Part shown: in pieces, positions 7,885 through 16,467 of the stretch
Layout: the number at the start of each line of letters is the position of its first letter
Position numbering within the stretch: the first letter of the stretch is position 1
Assembly (NCBI RefSeq): GCF_018130785.1
Contig: NZ_JAFCJT010000018.1
Coordinates: forward strand, 62,001 to 126,000
Source: Bradyrhizobium liaoningense
GTDB taxonomy: Bacteria; Pseudomonadota; Alphaproteobacteria; Rhizobiales; Xanthobacteraceae
DNA: 64,000 nt
Direction of reading: 5' to 3'
The notes under the pieces: model-generated
The model's database searches: none
The model's input: the letters and a program-made list of their open reading frames with translations, nothing else
Told to the model about the DNA's origin: nothing
Translations under genes and position numbers: made by a program

Positions 7885-9411
7885 ATGCTCGGACGCATCT
7901 TCACGGTCGGTGGTTACACCCTGCTCTCGCGGCTGACGGGATTTGCCCGCGACATCATGCTCGCGGCGATCCTGGGCGCCGGCCCCGTGGCCGACGCCTT
8001 TTTCGTGGCGCTGCGGCTTCCCAATCATTTCCGCGCGATCTTCGCCGAGGGCGCCTTCAACGCCGCCTGGGTGCCGGCCTATGCCCATGTCCATGGCGAG
8101 CGCGGGGAGGGGGCGGCAAAACTGTTCGCCGACCGCATCTTCACGCTGCTGCTGGCCTCGCAAGTTCTGCTGCTGATCGTCGCATGGCTGTTCATGCCGC
8201 AGGCCATGAGCATTTTGGCGCCGGGCTTTTCCGAGGATGCCGAGCAGCGCAAGCTCGCGATCGAACTGACCCGGATCACCTTTCCCTATCTGCTGCTGAT
8301 CACGCTGGTGACGCTCTATGGCGGCATGCTCAACGTGATGCAGCGCTTTGCCAGCGCCGCCGCCGCGTCGATCTTCCTCAACGTCTCCATGATGATGACG
8401 CTGGCGCTGGCCGCATGGTTTCCCAGCGCAGGCCACGCCGCGGCGTGGGGCGTCCTGATTTCGGGCTTCCTGCAATATTTCCTGCTGGCGGGCGATCTCG
8501 CCCGCCATGGCGGCCTGCCGCGCTTTGCACCGCTCAAGCTCGACGAAGACGTGCGCGGCTTCTTCAAGGCGCTCGGTCCGGCGACGCTGGGCTCGATGGG
8601 CACGCAGGTGGCGATGTTCGCCGACACGATCATTGCGACCTTCCTGCCCGCCGGCGCGCTGTCGGCGCTCTATTATGCCGACCGGCTGTATCAGCTGCCG
8701 ATCGGCGTGATCGGCATCGCGATCGGCACGGTGTTGCTGCCCGAGATGTCGCGGCGGATCACGGCCAACGACCAAGACGGGGCGATGAAAGCGCAGCGCC
8801 GGGCGTTCGACTTCACGCTGCTGTTCTCGGTGCCCTTCGTCGCGGCCTTCATCACGGTTCCCGACGCAATCATGCGCGCATTGTTTGCCCACGGCGCCTT
8901 CTCGAGGGCGGACGCGGCCGCCGCCGGTGCAACGCTCGCGGCCTATGCGATTGCCTTGATACCGGCTGTGCTGATCCGCAGTGCGGTCGCAACCTTCTAC
9001 GCGCGCAAGGATACGGCGACGCCGGTCCGCGCGTCGCTGACCGGCATCGCCGTCAACGTCGCGCTGAAGTTCGCGTTGATGGGGACGCTTGCCCAGATCG
9101 GCCTTGCGCTTGCGACCGCCGTCGGGATCTGGACCAATCTGCTGCTGGTCCTCTTCTTTGCCGTGCGGCGAGGCTTTCTCGTGCTGGACCGCGCCTGGCT
9201 GATGTCGCTCGCCAAATTCCTGCTGACCGGAGTCATTATGGCGGCCGCCTTCTGGCTGATCGCGCACTTTAGCGCTTCGTCTCTGGCTTCGGTGCGCTTC
9301 CACGACGAACTGACACTGGCCTTGTTGGCTGTCGGAGGCACGATCGTCTACGCGCTCGCGATCCTCATCCTGTTCGGCCGCCGCTGGCTGGTCTCGCTGG
9401 TGCGCGGCTAG
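7885..9411 (+). CDS. murJ: Lipid II flippase MurJ (MviN)
   Basis: A 508-residue membrane protein with about 14 hydrophobic helices, the size and pattern of the MOP-superfamily peptidoglycan flippase. It starts MLGRIFTVGGYTLLSRLTGFARDIMLA, with the conserved TLLSRxxGFxRD and FRAIFAEGAFNAAWVPAY segments, then YYADRLYQLPIGVIGIAIGTVLLPEMSR near residue 258. MurJ exports lipid-linked disaccharide-pentapeptide across the inner membrane for wall synthesis. The start ATG gives the expected short cytoplasmic N-terminus. It stands apart from the preceding sugar genes, separated by the palindromic repeat, so it may have its own promoter. Confidence 0.95.
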   Translation: MLGRIFTVGGYTLLSRLTGFARDIMLAAILGAGPVADAFFVALRLPNHFRAIFAEGAFNAAWVPAYAHVHGERGEGAAKLFADRIFTLLLASQVLLLIVAWLFMPQAMSILAPGFSEDAEQRKLAIELTRITFPYLLLITLVTLYGGMLNVMQRFASAAAASIFLNVSMMMTLALAAWFPSAGHAAAWGVLISGFLQYFLLAGDLARHGGLPRFAPLKLDEDVRGFFKALGPATLGSMGTQVAMFADTIIATFLPAGALSALYYADRLYQLPIGVIGIAIGTVLLPEMSRRITANDQDGAMKAQRRAFDFTLLFSVPFVAAFITVPDAIMRALFAHGAFSRADAAAAGATLAAYAIALIPAVLIRSAVATFYARKDTATPVRASLTGIAVNVALKFALMGTLAQIGLALATAVGIWTNLLLVLFFAVRRGFLVLDRAWLMSLAKFLLTGVIMAAAFWLIAHFSASSLASVRFHDELTLALLAVGGTIVYALAILILFGRRWLVSLVRG

Positions 9412-9860
9412 ACGCGTCCCAAGAGATTAGTCATGTCTGCTCTGCCCACGAAAGGCGAGCCCGCTGTAGACGTCAGTGCGCTTTGGCTAAGGGCTAGCAG
9501 TCGACCTTAGCGAGACATCACGAGGCAGTCTCAGTTGGAGAGCCGGAAGCGCGGCAGCAACTTGCCAAGCCCGGTTTTGCGATTCTCGTCGGCTCGCGTT
9601 CTCAACGCCGACATCACGGCATCGGCTGGTACAGTCAAAATCGTCAACCTTGGTACTTTTTTATAGCAATGCGCAACGCATCTACTCGCTACGACCATGG
9701 ATCGGAGCGAGCCCGATCCATGGGGCTTAGCGGAAGTCCCGGTCAGTATCGCTGACACGGAGACAGGAGTTCCACGCTGCCTGGCATTTTGTGGAAAGCC
9801 GGCTGGTGCGCGCTTCCTCACATTTCCATCGAAGAGACAAATGACCAAGGAGAAAATTCC
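9412..9860. other. 449-base non-coding gap between murJ and the oxidoreductase
   Basis: No supported gene. A minus-strand frame across 9531-10637 mostly shadows the oxidoreductase; its tail here (ending RFRLSN) has no recognisable domain. The stretch holds the perfect inverted repeat at 9695-9723 and an A/T-rich run (ACTTTTTTATAGC, about 9655-9667) that could be promoter sequence. The base composition is less GC-rich than murJ. Confidence 0.5.
9695..9723. promoter_or_regulatory. Perfect 11-bp inverted repeat, possible operator
   Basis: Arms CCATGGATCGG and CCGATCCATGG are exact complements around the 7-base loop AGCGAGC. No T-run follows on either side, so it is not an obvious terminator. 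It lies about 140 bases upstream of the oxidoreductase start and may be a regulator site; no regulator gene is adjacent. Confidence 0.45.
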
Positions 9861-10778
9861 ATGAAGGCGATCGTTGTGACGGAGCAAGCCGCGGGAACGG
9901 CCGGCATGAAGCTGATGCACCGGCCCGAGCCGCAGGCAGCGATAAACGATGTCGTCGTCCAGGTTCATGCGTCGAGATTTATCCCGACTGAGCTTGCGTG
10001 GCCCTCGAGCTGGGCCGATCGCCTTGATCGCGACCGAACGCCGTCGATCCCTGGCCACGAACTGGCCGGACTGGTCTCCGCCCTTGGATATGGAACGACG
10101 GGGCTGTCGGTGGGACAACGGGTGTTCGGCCTCGCGGACTGGTATCGCGACGGCGCGCTGGCCGAGTACGTGGCAATCGAGGCGCGCAACCTTGCGCCGC
10201 TTCCGGGCGACGTCGACTTTACCGTCGGTGCGAGCCTGCCGATCTCGGGCCTCACCGCGTGGCAAGGGCTGTTCCAGCACGGTCGCCTTCAGGCGGGGCA
10301 GAGCGTGCTGGCACACGGGGCGGCCGGCGCAGTCGGGTCCATGGTGACGCAACTCGCACGAGCGGCCGGAGCCTACGTCATTGGTACCGGACGTGCCGCC
10401 GATCGTCAGACAGTGCTCGACCTCGGGGCGAAGGAGTTCGTCGACCTCGACAACGACGCGCTGGAGGACATCGGTGAAGTCGATCTGGTGTTCGATATCA
10501 TCGGTGGTGACATCCAGAAGCGATCCGCAGGACTCATTCGAGCCGGGGGAACACTGGTGTCCATCGTCGGGCCGGCGGAGGCGCGGCCTTCCAACGGGCT
10601 GGCCATCGACTTCGTCGTCGAGGCTGATCGTGCCCAACTGAGTGAGATCGTCCAGCGGGTGCGGGATGGACGACTGCGGACAAACATCGGCAACGTCTCG
10701 ACCCTCGACGATGCCGTCGCCGCCTTAAATCCGACCGAGCGACGTAAGGGGAATACGATTATCCGCGTTCGTCCCTGA
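9861..10778 (+). CDS. NADP-dependent quinone oxidoreductase-like medium-chain dehydrogenase
   Basis: A 305-residue zinc-independent medium-chain reductase of the quinone oxidoreductase (QOR) group. The GroES-like half contains IPGHELAGLV near residue 63; the nucleotide site AHGAAGAVGSMVTQLARAAGA lies near 150 and replaces the classical GxGxxG, and TGRAADR near 175 resembles an NADPH-phosphate-binding turn. No structural-zinc cysteine cluster is present. The start at 9861 is chosen because AAGGAG lies 9 bases upstream; the in-frame start at 9789 adds 24 residues with no family match. Likely substrates are quinones or reactive enones. It appears to be a single-gene unit following the inverted repeat at 9695. 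Confidence 0.85.
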   Translation: MKAIVVTEQAAGTAGMKLMHRPEPQAAINDVVVQVHASRFIPTELAWPSSWADRLDRDRTPSIPGHELAGLVSALGYGTTGLSVGQRVFGLADWYRDGALAEYVAIEARNLAPLPGDVDFTVGASLPISGLTAWQGLFQHGRLQAGQSVLAHGAAGAVGSMVTQLARAAGAYVIGTGRAADRQTVLDLGAKEFVDLDNDALEDIGEVDLVFDIIGGDIQKRSAGLIRAGGTLVSIVGPAEARPSNGLAIDFVVEADRAQLSEIVQRVRDGRLRTNIGNVSTLDDAVAALNPTERRKGNTIIRVRP

Positions 10779-11082
10779 ACGACGCACGTCCGTTGATTCG
10801 CGCAGCCGGCCGGCTCGTCCCGATCGGCCGGCTGTTGAGAATGTCCGAGCGGGTCAATGGCCGCCCTCTCAAAGCGGCGCAAAAACATCCGCTTTGCTGC
10901 CATCGGCTGACGCTGGACGGCGCGATCAATATGCTTGATGTGGGCCGCAGGGGGAGCGCGCCGAGGACGCCCGCCGGGTCGGGAGCGATCTTTCACTGAC
11001 AATGCCCGTCTAAACCCGTTTGCCTTGCCACTTTTTCCACGGCAATATGGTCCGCAAAACAACCATAGGACGGGACAAGACC
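10779..11082. other. 304-base gap without a supported gene
   Basis: No frame has a recognisable domain, and no strong terminator was seen. The last ~50 bases include the probable ribosome site (AGGACGGGA) for the molybdopterin subunit gene. Confidence 0.5.
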
Positions 11083-13392
11083 ATGGCGGCTCCCATCAAG
11101 TTCGGCGTTGGCCAAAGCGTGCTGCGCAAGGAGGATGACGCGCTCATCCGCGGCAAGGGCCGCTATACCGACGATTACGCGCCGCAGGCTGCTCTGCGCT
11201 GCCTGATGCTGCGCTCGCCGCACGCGCATGCCAAATTCACCATCGATGCGAGCCGCGCCCGCGGGCTCCCCGGCGTCGCGCTGATCCTGACCGGCGATGA
11301 TGTCAAAGACCTCGGCAATTTGCCCTGCCTGTTCAATCTCGAGACCGATCCGTTCACCGGCCCGCCTTACCCGATCCTCGCCAGGGACGAGGTGCGGCAT
11401 GTCGGCGATTCCATCGCCTTCGTCGTCGCCGACACCATCGACCAGGCCCGCGACGCGATCGAGGCGATCGACGTCAAATGGAGCCCGCTGCCGGCGGTGA
11501 CCGGCGTCGTCAACGCCGTGAAGAAGGGCGCGCCGCAGGTCTGGCCCGACAAGGCCGGCAACGTGCTGTTCGACGTCTCGATCGGCGACAAGGCCGCGAC
11601 TGAAGTGGCCTTTGCCAAGGCGCATGCGGTGGCCGAGATCGCCATCGTCAATCCGCGCGTGGTCGCGAGCTTCATGGAGGCGCGCGCGGCGGTCTGCGAA
11701 TACGACGCAAAGCGCGATCATCTGACGCTGACGGTCGGCAGCCAGGGCAGCCATCGCCTGCGCGACATCCTGTGCCAGAACGTGCTCAATATCCCCACCG
11801 ACAAGATGCGGGTGATCTGCCCCGACGTCGGCGGCGGTTTCGGCACAAAGCTGTTTCCGTACCGCGAATACGCCCTGATGGCGGTCGCTGCGCGGCAGCT
11901 GAAGAAGGCGGTGAAATGGGCGGCCGACCGCACCGAGCACTTCATGGGCGATGCGCAGGGCCGCGACAACGTCACCACCGCGAAGATGGCGCTGGCCGAG
12001 GATGGCAAATTCCTCGCGATGGATTGCGACCTGATGGGCGACATGGGCGCGTATCTGTCGACCTTCGGGCCCTACATTCCGCATGGTGGCGCCGGCATGC
12101 TGCCGGGCCTCTATGACATCCAGGCCTTCCACTGCCGGGTGCGCACCATCTTCACCAACAGCGTGCCGGTCGATGCCTATCGCGGTGCGGGGCGGCCCGA
12201 GGCCGCTTACGTCATCGAACGCCTCGTGGACGCGTGCGCGCGAAAACTCGACATGACGCCGGACGCCATCCGCCGCAAGAACTTCATTCCGCCGAAGGCG
12301 CTGCCTTACAAGACGGCCACGGGCAAGGTCTATGATTCCGGCGACTTCGCCGCGCATCTCAAGCGCGCGATGGAGATCGGCGAGTGGAAGGAGTTTGGAA
12401 AGCGCGCCAAGGCGGCCAAGAAGAATGGTCTGATCCGCGGCATTGGGCTAGCGAGCTATGTCGAGATCTGCGGCGTGATGGGCGAGGAGACCGCCAATGT
12501 GCGGCTCGATCCCAGCGGCGACGTCACCGTTCTGATCGGCACACAGTCGAGCGGGCAGGGCCACCAAACGGCCTATGCACAGATCGTTGCCGAACAGTTC
12601 GGTCTGCCTCCGGAGCGCGTGCACGTGCGCCAGGGCGACACCGACGAGATCGCCACGGGGCTCGGCACCGGCGGCTCGGCCTCGATCCCGTCAGGCGGCG
12701 TCAGCGTCGAGCGCGCAACGCGCGAGCTTGGGCAGAAGCTGAAGGAGATCGCGGCGCAGGCGCTGGAAGCCAGTGCCGGCGACCTCGAACTCTCCGACGG
12801 CGTCGTGCGGATTGCCGGCACCGACCGTTCGATGTCGTTCGCCGATCTCGCCAAGCGCGGGAGCGCCGATCCATCGAAGCTCAACGGCAGCGCGACCTTT
12901 GCCAGCGCCGACGGCACCTATCCGAACGGCACGCATCTGGCGGAGGTCGAGATCGACCCGGCGACCGGCATCATCAAGATCGTCAACTACGTGATCGTCG
13001 ACGATTTCGGCAAGACGCTCAATCCGCTGCTTCTGGCGGGCCAGGTGCATGGCGGCGCCATGCAGGGCATCGGCCAGGCGCTGATGGAGCAGGTGGTCTA
13101 TGGCCCCGGTGACGGCCAGCTCATCACCGCGACCTTCATGGACTACGCGCTGCCGCGCGCGGCGGACGGCCCGGCCTTCGTGTTCGAGACCAGCAACGTT
13201 CCCTGCACGACCAATCCGCTGGGCGTGAAGGGGGCAGGCGAGGCCGGCGCGATCGGCTCCTGTCCAGCCGTCGTCAACGCCATCGTCGACGGGCTCTGGC
13301 GCGAATACAAGATCGACCACATCGACATGCCGGCGACGCCGGAGCGGGTGTGGATCGCCATCAACGAGCACCACCGCCGTCACAGCCTGTAA
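11083..13392 (+). CDS. Xanthine dehydrogenase-family molybdopterin-binding large subunit
   Basis: A 769-residue catalytic subunit of the molybdenum hydroxylase family (CoxL/CutL-like). It shows the N-terminal hammerhead domain (GKGRYTDDY, LRSPHAHA, RHVGDSIAFVVAD) and the molybdopterin domain with GGGFGTK near residue 250, AYRGAGRPEA near 366, GQGHQTAYAQI near 495 and the terminal GVKGAGEAGAIGS near 718, whose Glu is the usual catalytic base. The AYRGAGR loop lacks the Cys of true CO dehydrogenase (AYRCSFR), so CO oxidation is unlikely. The FAD-binding and 2Fe-2S subunits normally encoded next to it are missing here, so partners must be elsewhere. The ATG at 11083 follows AGGACGGGA; a longer start at 11020 is less likely. 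Confidence 0.9.
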   Translation: MAAPIKFGVGQSVLRKEDDALIRGKGRYTDDYAPQAALRCLMLRSPHAHAKFTIDASRARGLPGVALILTGDDVKDLGNLPCLFNLETDPFTGPPYPILARDEVRHVGDSIAFVVADTIDQARDAIEAIDVKWSPLPAVTGVVNAVKKGAPQVWPDKAGNVLFDVSIGDKAATEVAFAKAHAVAEIAIVNPRVVASFMEARAAVCEYDAKRDHLTLTVGSQGSHRLRDILCQNVLNIPTDKMRVICPDVGGGFGTKLFPYREYALMAVAARQLKKAVKWAADRTEHFMGDAQGRDNVTTAKMALAEDGKFLAMDCDLMGDMGAYLSTFGPYIPHGGAGMLPGLYDIQAFHCRVRTIFTNSVPVDAYRGAGRPEAAYVIERLVDACARKLDMTPDAIRRKNFIPPKALPYKTATGKVYDSGDFAAHLKRAMEIGEWKEFGKRAKAAKKNGLIRGIGLASYVEICGVMGEETANVRLDPSGDVTVLIGTQSSGQGHQTAYAQIVAEQFGLPPERVHVRQGDTDEIATGLGTGGSASIPSGGVSVERATRELGQKLKEIAAQALEASAGDLELSDGVVRIAGTDRSMSFADLAKRGSADPSKLNGSATFASADGTYPNGTHLAEVEIDPATGIIKIVNYVIVDDFGKTLNPLLLAGQVHGGAMQGIGQALMEQVVYGPGDGQLITATFMDYALPRAADGPAFVFETSNVPCTTNPLGVKGAGEAGAIGSCPAVVNAIVDGLWREYKIDHIDMPATPERVWIAINEHHRRHSL

Positions 13393-13412
13393 TTTCAAGC
13401 ATCAACCAAATA

Positions 13413-13448
13413 ATCCAAAGTGCGACGATTTATCGTCGCGCTTTGGAT
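13413..13448. terminator. Long hairpin after the molybdopterin subunit gene
   Basis: A 17-bp stem (one G-T wobble) with a two-base loop: arm ATCCAAAGTGCGACGAT pairs with ATCGTCGCGCTTTGGAT. It lies about 20 bases after the stop. No T-run follows, so it may be a Rho-dependent terminator or an mRNA-stabilising hairpin. Confidence 0.5.
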
Positions 13449-13524
13449 GGAATGAAATCTGCCAAACGGTGTTGGCCCAGTGTGGGGTCAGCACGATCCT
13501 GTCTCAGCGAAAGGGATTTTGCGA

Positions 13525-13971
13525 ATGAAACGAGTTTTGGTTGTCGGGGGCGCGCTTCTGCTCGGCATGGGCGCGGTTTGGGCGCAGCAGGACTCCGTCA
13601 AGGAAGTCCAGACCCTCATGAAGGGCAACGGCAAGAACGCCGGCGCGGTCGCCGCGATAGTCAAGGGCGAGAAGCCCTACGATCAGGCCACGGTGGACAG
13701 CGCGCTGGCGCAGTTCGCGGACACCGCCAAGAAGCTGCCGAACCTGTTTCCGGCGAGCGCAAAGGGCGTGAAGCCCGAGGGCGATTACAGCGCCTCGCCG
13801 AAGATCTGGGAGGACAGGGCCAGCTTCGACGCCAGGATCGCGAGCTTCGCCAAGGTCGTCGGCGAGGCCAAGGGCAAGATCAAGGATCTGGATACGCTCA
13901 AGGCGAATTTTCCCGCGGTCGGCAAGGAATGCGGCGGCTGCCACGAGACCTTTCGCGTGAAGAACGGCTGA
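13525..13971 (+). CDS. Cytochrome c' (periplasmic monoheme)
   Basis: A 148-residue exported heme protein. A signal peptide (MKRVLVVGGALLLGMGAVWAQ) covers residues 1-21, followed by a four-helix-bundle sequence and the single heme site CGGCHETFR at about 137-145, close to the C-terminus as in cytochrome c'. These proteins bind NO or CO and are thought to protect against nitrosative stress; some carry electrons. The start follows an AAAGGGA-like ribosome site. A strong terminator follows directly, so it forms its own unit. It lies after the orphan molybdenum hydroxylase, but a redox link is only a guess. Confidence 0.9.
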   Translation: MKRVLVVGGALLLGMGAVWAQQDSVKEVQTLMKGNGKNAGAVAAIVKGEKPYDQATVDSALAQFADTAKKLPNLFPASAKGVKPEGDYSASPKIWEDRASFDARIASFAKVVGEAKGKIKDLDTLKANFPAVGKECGGCHETFRVKNG

Positions 13972-13983
13972 CGCGGAGCCGGC

Positions 13984-14026
13984 AAAAAGGCGGGGGCGGA
14001 TGCGCGCAGCATCCGCCCCCTTTTGC
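13984..14026 (+). terminator. Strong intrinsic terminator after cytochrome c'
   Basis: A perfect 12-bp stem (GGGGGCGGATGC, 13992-14003, with GCATCCGCCCCC, 14009-14020) and a 5-base loop is followed by TTTT. Flanking GGCAAAA/TTTTGCC can also pair, making it work in both directions. Confidence 0.85.
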
Positions 14027-14064
14027 CTTGTGTGCAGGCGCCTCGCTTGACCCGTACGCCTCGC

Positions 14065-14316
14065 TCAGCCGGCTCCCGAAGCTTTGCGAGCGGCGGGCCG
14101 GTGGGTCTCTTTTTCGAGTAACCACCCCAAAGCCTTCGCTGGGTTCGACCAGCGCAGCTCATCGATCTGTTCGGCGAGCGCCAGCGCATGAACGGTCAGC
14201 ACCTCAATGTCCTGAGGATTGGCGTCAGCCTCTTCCAGCACGTGTATGCACCGGTTGATCGCTGCCAGATCGAGCTGAAGTTGCTCGACACTGGAGTGGT
14301 GATGTTTGGCCCCCAC
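14065..14316 (-). CDS. Hypothetical helical protein
   Basis: A short frame of about 83 residues with a clear helical, coding-like composition: HHHSSVEQLQLDLAAINRCIHVLEEADANPQDI, then HALALAEQIDELRW and GWLLEKE. I do not recognise a family. The GTG at 14316 is preceded by AAGGAGAG about 12 bases upstream; an in-frame TTG at 14445 would give 126 residues with an Arg-rich head. It is convergent with the cytochrome c' gene. A shadow frame cannot be ruled out, but its residue pattern is better than neighbouring frames. No function is proposed. Confidence 0.45.
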   Translation of the reverse strand: MGAKHHHSSVEQLQLDLAAINRCIHVLEEADANPQDIEVLTVHALALAEQIDELRWSNPAKALGWLLEKETHRPAARKASGAG

Positions 14317-14706
14317 GACTTTCCATGCTCTCCTTGCGCGCACTTTTTTCTCCCCATACGCGGTCACGCCTTCGTGAGTGCTGTTTGTGGCGGCAACACG
14401 AAAATGGATGGACGGAATCGGGGATGTTTGCGGGCGGCCCGTCAAAGGTAGGGCCGCAGCTGGGGAGGCTCGGACGATTGCGTGGAGGCGCCTCGGTTAC
14501 CGAGACATCGCCTCGTCGAACCACACCAAAGGCAAAATTTGTCTGCGAGGCCTGGCTGATCGCTGTCAGGGCGCCACGTATGAGCTTATCTTCAACCGCA
14601 GCCGCTGCGACGTTGACGAGTCGGATGCAGGCGCATCCGAGTCCTGTGCTTCGATCGCGGAGTCCAACACGCGGCGAGGATCTGAATCAAAACAGCGAGA
14701 CAGGCC

Positions 14707-15990
14707 ATGGTCAAACCGTTCCCGTCGAAGACGCACATCGGCAACCACATGCTGCATCCGGAAACGCTGATGCTGACCTATGGCTATGATCCGCAATTGT
14801 CGGAAGGCGCCATCAAGCCGCCGGTTTTCCTGACCTCCACCTTCGTGTTCAAGACGGCCGATGACGGGCAGGACTTCTTCGATTTCGTGGCGGGCCGGCG
14901 TGAGCCGCCGGAAGGGATGGGCGCGGGGCTGGTCTATTCGCGCTTCAACCATCCCAACAGCGAAATCGTCGAGGACAGGCTCGCGATCTACGAGCGCACC
15001 GAGAGCTGCGCGCTGTTCTCGTCCGGCATGGCGGCCATTGCAACCACGATCCTGGCGTTCGTCCGCCCCGGCGACGTCATTCTGCACTCGCAGCCGCTCT
15101 ATGGCGGGACGGAAACCCTGCTGACGAACACGCTTGCGCGTCTGTCGATCGGCGCCGTCGGCTTCGCCGATGGCGTTGATGAAGCGGCCGTCAACCAGGC
15201 CTCGGAGGAGGCCATGCGCAAGGGTCGGGTTTCGATGATTCTGATCGAAACCCCGGCCAACCCGACCAACGGGCTGGTCGACATCGCAATGATGCGCCGT
15301 GTTGCCGACGCCATCGGAAAGGCCCAGGGACATATTCCAATCATCGCCTGCGACAATACGCTGCTCGGACCGGTGTTTCAGCGGCCGATCGAACATGGTG
15401 CGGACATTTCCCTGTACTCGCTCACGAAATATGTCGGCGGTCATTCGGACCTGATCGCGGGTGCCGCGCTCGGCGCGAAGCCGATCGTGAAGGGCATCAA
15501 AGCGCTCCGGGGCGCCATCGGCACCCAGCTCGATCCGCATTCCTGCTGGATGATCAACCGGTCGCTCGAAACGCTGAGCCTGCGCATGGAGAAGGCTGAC
15601 AGCAACGCGCGCCTCGTCGCGGACTATTTGCGCGACCACCCCAAGGTGGACAAGGTCCACTACCTCGGCCATCTCGAGCAGGCCTCGCCGGCCGGAATTG
15701 TGTTTGCGCGGCAATGCGTAGGGGCGGGCTCCACCTTCTCGTTCGACATCGTCGGCGGCAAGGAAGCGGCGGTGAAATTTCTCAACGCACTGCAAATCCT
15801 TAAGCTGGCGGTGAGTCTTGGTGGAACGGAGTCGCTTGCGAGCCTGCCTGCAACCATGACTCATTCCGGCGTTCCCGCCGACATCCGCCGGAAAATCGGG
15901 GTCCTCGATTCCACGATCCGGCTGTCGATCGGCATCGAAAACCCGTCGGACCTGATCGCCGATCTCGCGCAGGCGCTGAACGCGGCCTGA
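14707..15990 (+). CDS. Cystathionine gamma-synthase/methionine gamma-lyase family PLP enzyme
   Basis: A 427-residue trans-sulfuration-family enzyme. Visible cofactor contacts are YSRFNHPN near residue 77 (Tyr/Arg reaching the neighbouring subunit), SSGMAAIATT near 103, the active-site YGGTETL near 135, CDNTL near 216 and the Schiff-base lysine in SLTKYVGGHSD near 240. Family members interconvert cystathionine, homocysteine, cysteine or methionine; the exact reaction is not fixed by these motifs, and the insert FFDFVAGRREPPEG near 60 marks a divergent subfamily. No other sulfur-metabolism gene is adjacent. The ATG at 14707 is preceded by a GAGACAGG-like ribosome site. Confidence 0.88.
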   Translation: MVKPFPSKTHIGNHMLHPETLMLTYGYDPQLSEGAIKPPVFLTSTFVFKTADDGQDFFDFVAGRREPPEGMGAGLVYSRFNHPNSEIVEDRLAIYERTESCALFSSGMAAIATTILAFVRPGDVILHSQPLYGGTETLLTNTLARLSIGAVGFADGVDEAAVNQASEEAMRKGRVSMILIETPANPTNGLVDIAMMRRVADAIGKAQGHIPIIACDNTLLGPVFQRPIEHGADISLYSLTKYVGGHSDLIAGAALGAKPIVKGIKALRGAIGTQLDPHSCWMINRSLETLSLRMEKADSNARLVADYLRDHPKVDKVHYLGHLEQASPAGIVFARQCVGAGSTFSFDIVGGKEAAVKFLNALQILKLAVSLGGTESLASLPATMTHSGVPADIRRKIGVLDSTIRLSIGIENPSDLIADLAQALNAA

Positions 15991-16024
15991 AGGCGCAGGC
16001 CCGACATTGCCGGAGCGTGCCCAG

Positions 16025-16297
16025 TCAACGCAATGAGGTCGGCCGTGCCGCCCCGCGCGAATGGCGCACGATGTTTCGTGGGTCGAGATCGCAGTTGGAG
16101 GCAACGTAGTCGATCTCGCCGCGCGTCGTGCCGATGTCCATCAGCTCCCGGTCACTCAAGCCGGACAACGTGCCGCGCAATCTCCGGCGATCGCGACGTG
16201 CCTGAAGGACATCCCAGCACTTCCGGATCAGGCTGTGGACATGCCGGATCGATACGGACGCCCGTTCCGGCCACATTGTACCTTGGATCATGGTCAT
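16025..16297 (-). CDS. DUF1127 (YjiS-like) small protein
   Basis: A 90-residue basic protein with the DUF1127 signature near residues 46-66: LSGLSDRELMDIGTTRGEID. The segment before it is a basic helix (QARRDRRRLRGTL). DUF1127 proteins are common in alphaproteobacteria; some bind RNA and modulate phosphate, carbon or stress responses. The ATG at 16297 has GGAGG six bases upstream. It is divergent from the wHTH-TolB regulator across about 170 bases, so the two might share a control region. Confidence 0.8.
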   Translation of the reverse strand: MTMIQGTMWPERASVSIRHVHSLIRKCWDVLQARRDRRRLRGTLSGLSDRELMDIGTTRGEIDYVASNCDLDPRNIVRHSRGAARPTSLR

Positions 16298-16467
16298 GGC
16301 AGTGCCTCCGGAGGGTGTTTTTCACCCCGAGAAGGTGCCCGAAGACCGACGCGCGTGCTTGACCGGCAGCTTACATTTTCCCTACCGACAGCTTATTCTT
16401 GCGACGTCCAGCGGGCCAAAACGCCCACCCGGGTCGCCCCGGAGGGCTCATCCAAGGGATTCGCATC

